From NCBI GenBank assembly GCA_026770615.1, contig MU631551.1:170283-188458 (forward strand): a stretch of 18,176 bases of DNA. The letters are read 5' to 3'. The notes beneath the pieces were generated by a model. It was not told the DNA's origin and did not search any database. It saw nothing but the letters and a program-made list of their open reading frames with translations. Made by a program: the position numbers and the translations under genes. This DNA comes from Pavlovales sp. CCMP2436. Lineage: Eukaryota; Haptophyta; Pavlovophyceae; Pavlovales. How positions within the stretch are numbered: the stretch's first letter is position 1; every line of letters starts with the position of its first letter. Shown here one piece after another: positions 16,626 through 18,176 of the stretch.

Positions 16626-17944
16626 ATGGGCGATGCGGGCGGTAACGACGTGTACGTGCACAAGTTCTCGCTGACTGCGGGCGGCAAGTGGCTGATCAAG
16701 GACTCCGGTCTCTCGCTGGTGCAGGGCCGCCGCTACGGGCTGGTGGGGCCCAACGGCTGCGGCAAGTCGACACTGATGCACGCCATCGCCAACCGCGAGG
16801 AGGAGATTGGCAAGGGCACGCCCGCGCACCTCGATATCCTGCTCGTGGAGCAGGAGGTGGCCGCCTCGGACACTAGCGCGCTCGACACAGTCCTCGCCGC
16901 CGACACTGTGCGCACCGCCCTGATGGCCACGGTGGCCAAGCTGGAGGCCCAGCTGGAGGCCACGGGCGACGGTTCTGGGGACTCGGGCGAGCTGGCGGAT
17001 AAGCTGCGCGAGGCGTATGATGGGCTCGAGGCGATCGAAGCTTCGAGCGCCGTGCAGCGCGCATCTGCCATCCTCTCAGGCCTGCAGGTCAGCCATGGCG
17101 ACACGCATTGGCCCGCACCCTGCCCACCCTTCCCGCCGCCCCGCTGACCGTCCGCCCGCCCTGTCTTGAATGTGCGTCGTATGTTGCCAACTTGGCGTTT
17201 CTGCAGTTCCTGGAGGAGCAGAAGCAATGGCCGACACGCTCCTTCTCAGGCGGCTGGCGGATGCGTATCTCCCTCGGTGCGCGCTGCAGCTGCAACACCC
17301 CATCTACCTCTGCTGGAGCCAGGTCTCTGTTACTACCGAAATCTGAAAATGTGAATGGTTAATAACCAGTTCATATTTTACAGTACTTACCGCTTTGGTT
17401 GATACCCCGCCAGCGGGGATTTAACAAAGAACAAGAGTCCTGGCTCCAGCAGCTGCCTGCTCGCCCTAGCCCACCGCCCTGCCTGAGCTGTATGTGTGAT
17501 AATCCAAAAACAGATGAACCGATGATTCCTAGGATGGTATGCACGTGCACGGGTGACCTCCCGAGCATGCGGATCCGCCGGCCGCCTCCCCCCTCTCACT
17601 TCATATATATAAAAAAAAATCATGAATACTCAGCGCGCGTGCTCTTTTGCAAGCCGCGGCTGCTGCTCCTGGATGAGCCCACCAAGCCTCTTCATTTTAC
17701 TTCAAATTATTATTAACCCATACATATAAAATCATTATGAATACTCAGCGTGCGCGCTCTTCTGCAAGCCGCGGCTGCTGCTGCTGGACGAGCCGACCAA
17801 GCCTCTCCCTTTCACTTCACATTATTATTAATCATGATTAATCATTATTCATACTCAGCGCGCGCGCTTTTCTGCAAGCCGCGGTTGCTGCTGCTGGACG
17901 AGCCCACCAACCACTTGGACCTGCACGCTGTCATCTGGCTCGAG
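16626..17944 (+). CDS. ABC-F ATPase, GCN20/ABCF3-like (5' part, three exons)
   Basis: Soluble twin-ATPase of the ABC-F class, which act on ribosomes or translation factors rather than as transporters. Exons: 16626-17087 (154 codons), 17207-17276 and 17859-17944. The product shows Walker [10 protein letters not shown] (residues 41-49), ILLVEQEV (71-78, typical of ABCF3-like members), an acidic coiled linker (104-145), the signature [16 protein letters not shown] (166-181), Walker B LLLLDEP (187-193) and [12 protein letters not shown] (195-206). Donors are CAG|GTCAGC (phase 0), CTCG|GTGCGC (phase 1) and GAG|GTGCGC (phase 0); acceptors are TTTCTGCAG and ATACTCAG. The start at 16626 places ABC1 at once, without the long N-terminal domain of yeast GCN20 or human ABCF3; an in-frame ATG at 16446 could add 60 residues. 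The second ABC domain lies beyond the window. Intron 2 carries two decoy copies of exon 3. Confidence 0.9.
17088..17206 (+). other. ABC-F intron 1
   Basis: 119-nt intron, GTCAGC...TTTCTGCAG. Removing it joins SGLQ to [17 protein letters not shown], the expected ABC-F order. Confidence 0.85.
17277..17858 (+). other. ABC-F intron 2 with repeat R2 and decoy exons
   Basis: 582-nt intron, GTGCGC...ATACTCAG. It holds an R2 block B copy (17337-17445, related to 1214-1345) and two tandem decoy copies of the following acceptor and exon start. Removing it restores ISL-ARALF. Confidence 0.85.
17585..17910 (+). repeat. Tandem triplication of the Walker B exon 3' splice region
   Basis: Three units share a pyrimidine-rich or AT-rich lead, ATACTCAG, and about 51 nt encoding [15 protein letters not shown]. 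The acceptors end at 17633, 17748 and 17858 (spacing 115 and 110). In units 1 and 2 the exon copy breaks off after ACCAA into KPL.FTS.YY and a TAA (17714-17716 and 17829-17831). Unit 3 is the true exon, NHLDL onwards. Both decoys are exactly 83 nt long in the correct phase. Confidence 0.9.
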
Positions 17945-18056
17945 GTGCGCATCTGTTGCATATGACTTATTCTTTAATTGCGACTTACCTTTAGAAAGGT
18001 GGGGCAGCAGACGGTGGGTTGCAGACAGTAAGAGGCGGTCTCCTAAGCGATATTTT
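17945..18056 (+). other. ABC-F intron 3 (start) with R2 block A
   Basis: Begins GTGCGCATC after the phase-0 donor. It contains a relative of R2 block A at about 18000-18040 (GGGGCAGCAGACGGTGGGTT, compare 1038-1060). The intron continues past the window. Confidence 0.6.
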
Positions 18057-18176
18057 GAGTATGCCGTGATTCTATTTTTGAGTATGCCGTGATTTTATTT
18101 TTGGGTATGCCGTGATTTTATTTTTGGGTATGCCGTGATTTTATTTTTGGGTATGCCGTGATTTTATTTTTGGGTA
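18057..18176. repeat. 23-bp minisatellite
   Basis: Five full 23-bp units (starts 18057, 18080, 18103, 18126, 18149) and the first 5 bp of a sixth, cut by the window end. Each is GAGTATGCCGTG or GGGTATGCCGTG plus ATTTTATTTTT or ATTCTATTTTT. The first two carry GAG and the rest GGG. It lies in ABC-F intron 3. Confidence 0.95.

Overview
The window is nuclear DNA of a eukaryote, most likely a GC-rich protist or alga. The evidence is GC-rich exons separated by GT-AG introns, a eukaryotic MAP kinase first exon, an intron-containing ABC-F ATPase, a LINE-type retrotransposon, MITEs and microsatellites. No operon, Shine-Dalgarno or CRISPR organisation is seen. The lineage cannot be fixed from the sequence alone.

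Layout. (1) 1-403, minus strand: first coding exon of a MAP kinase; the rest of that gene lies beyond base 1. (2) About 404-5780: a repeat-rich block. It holds a GT microsatellite, several dispersed repeat families (called R1, R2, R3 and R4 here), three copies of a TA-flanked MITE, and GC-rich exon-like islands that each follow an AG acceptor and end in a stop (1717-2000, 2846-2983, 3199-3360). None of these islands could be joined to a complete gene. (3) 5785-7065, plus strand: a long GC-rich exon of an unrecognised protein with a nested 29-residue repeat. It ends at a good splice donor. A phase-compatible terminal exon (14885-14962) lies 7.8 kb downstream. (4) About 7110-14580, filling that putative intron: one large decayed non-LTR retrotransposon in plus orientation, with APE-type endonuclease, reverse transcriptase (YMDD), RNase H, a CCHC zinc motif, a Pro/Thr-rich basic C-terminal extension and a perfect 18-bp 3' hairpin. 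It carries many stops and frameshifts. One frameshift is explained exactly by an 11-bp tandem duplication, and a foldback cluster interrupts the endonuclease. (5) 14963-16445: AT-rich 3' flank with AATAAA signals and two more exon-like islands, one carrying a single internal TGA. (6) 16446-18176, plus strand: the 5' part of an ABC-F (GCN20/ABCF3-like) gene. Three exons and two complete introns are resolved, plus the start of a third intron that runs into a 23-bp minisatellite.

The most interesting features are: (a) in ABC-F intron 2, the 3' splice site together with the first part of the Walker B exon is tandemly triplicated, giving two decoy exons of equal length that keep the reading frame and then stop in the same way; (b) the nested-repeat protein whose last intron seems to be filled by a LINE; (c) the foldback cluster inside the endonuclease and the 3' hairpin of the LINE; (d) a dispersed repeat (R1) in which one copy carries a GC-rich coding-like segment absent from its sister copy.

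All gene models here are read by eye from splice consensus, frame continuity and family motifs. No alignment or expression evidence was available.
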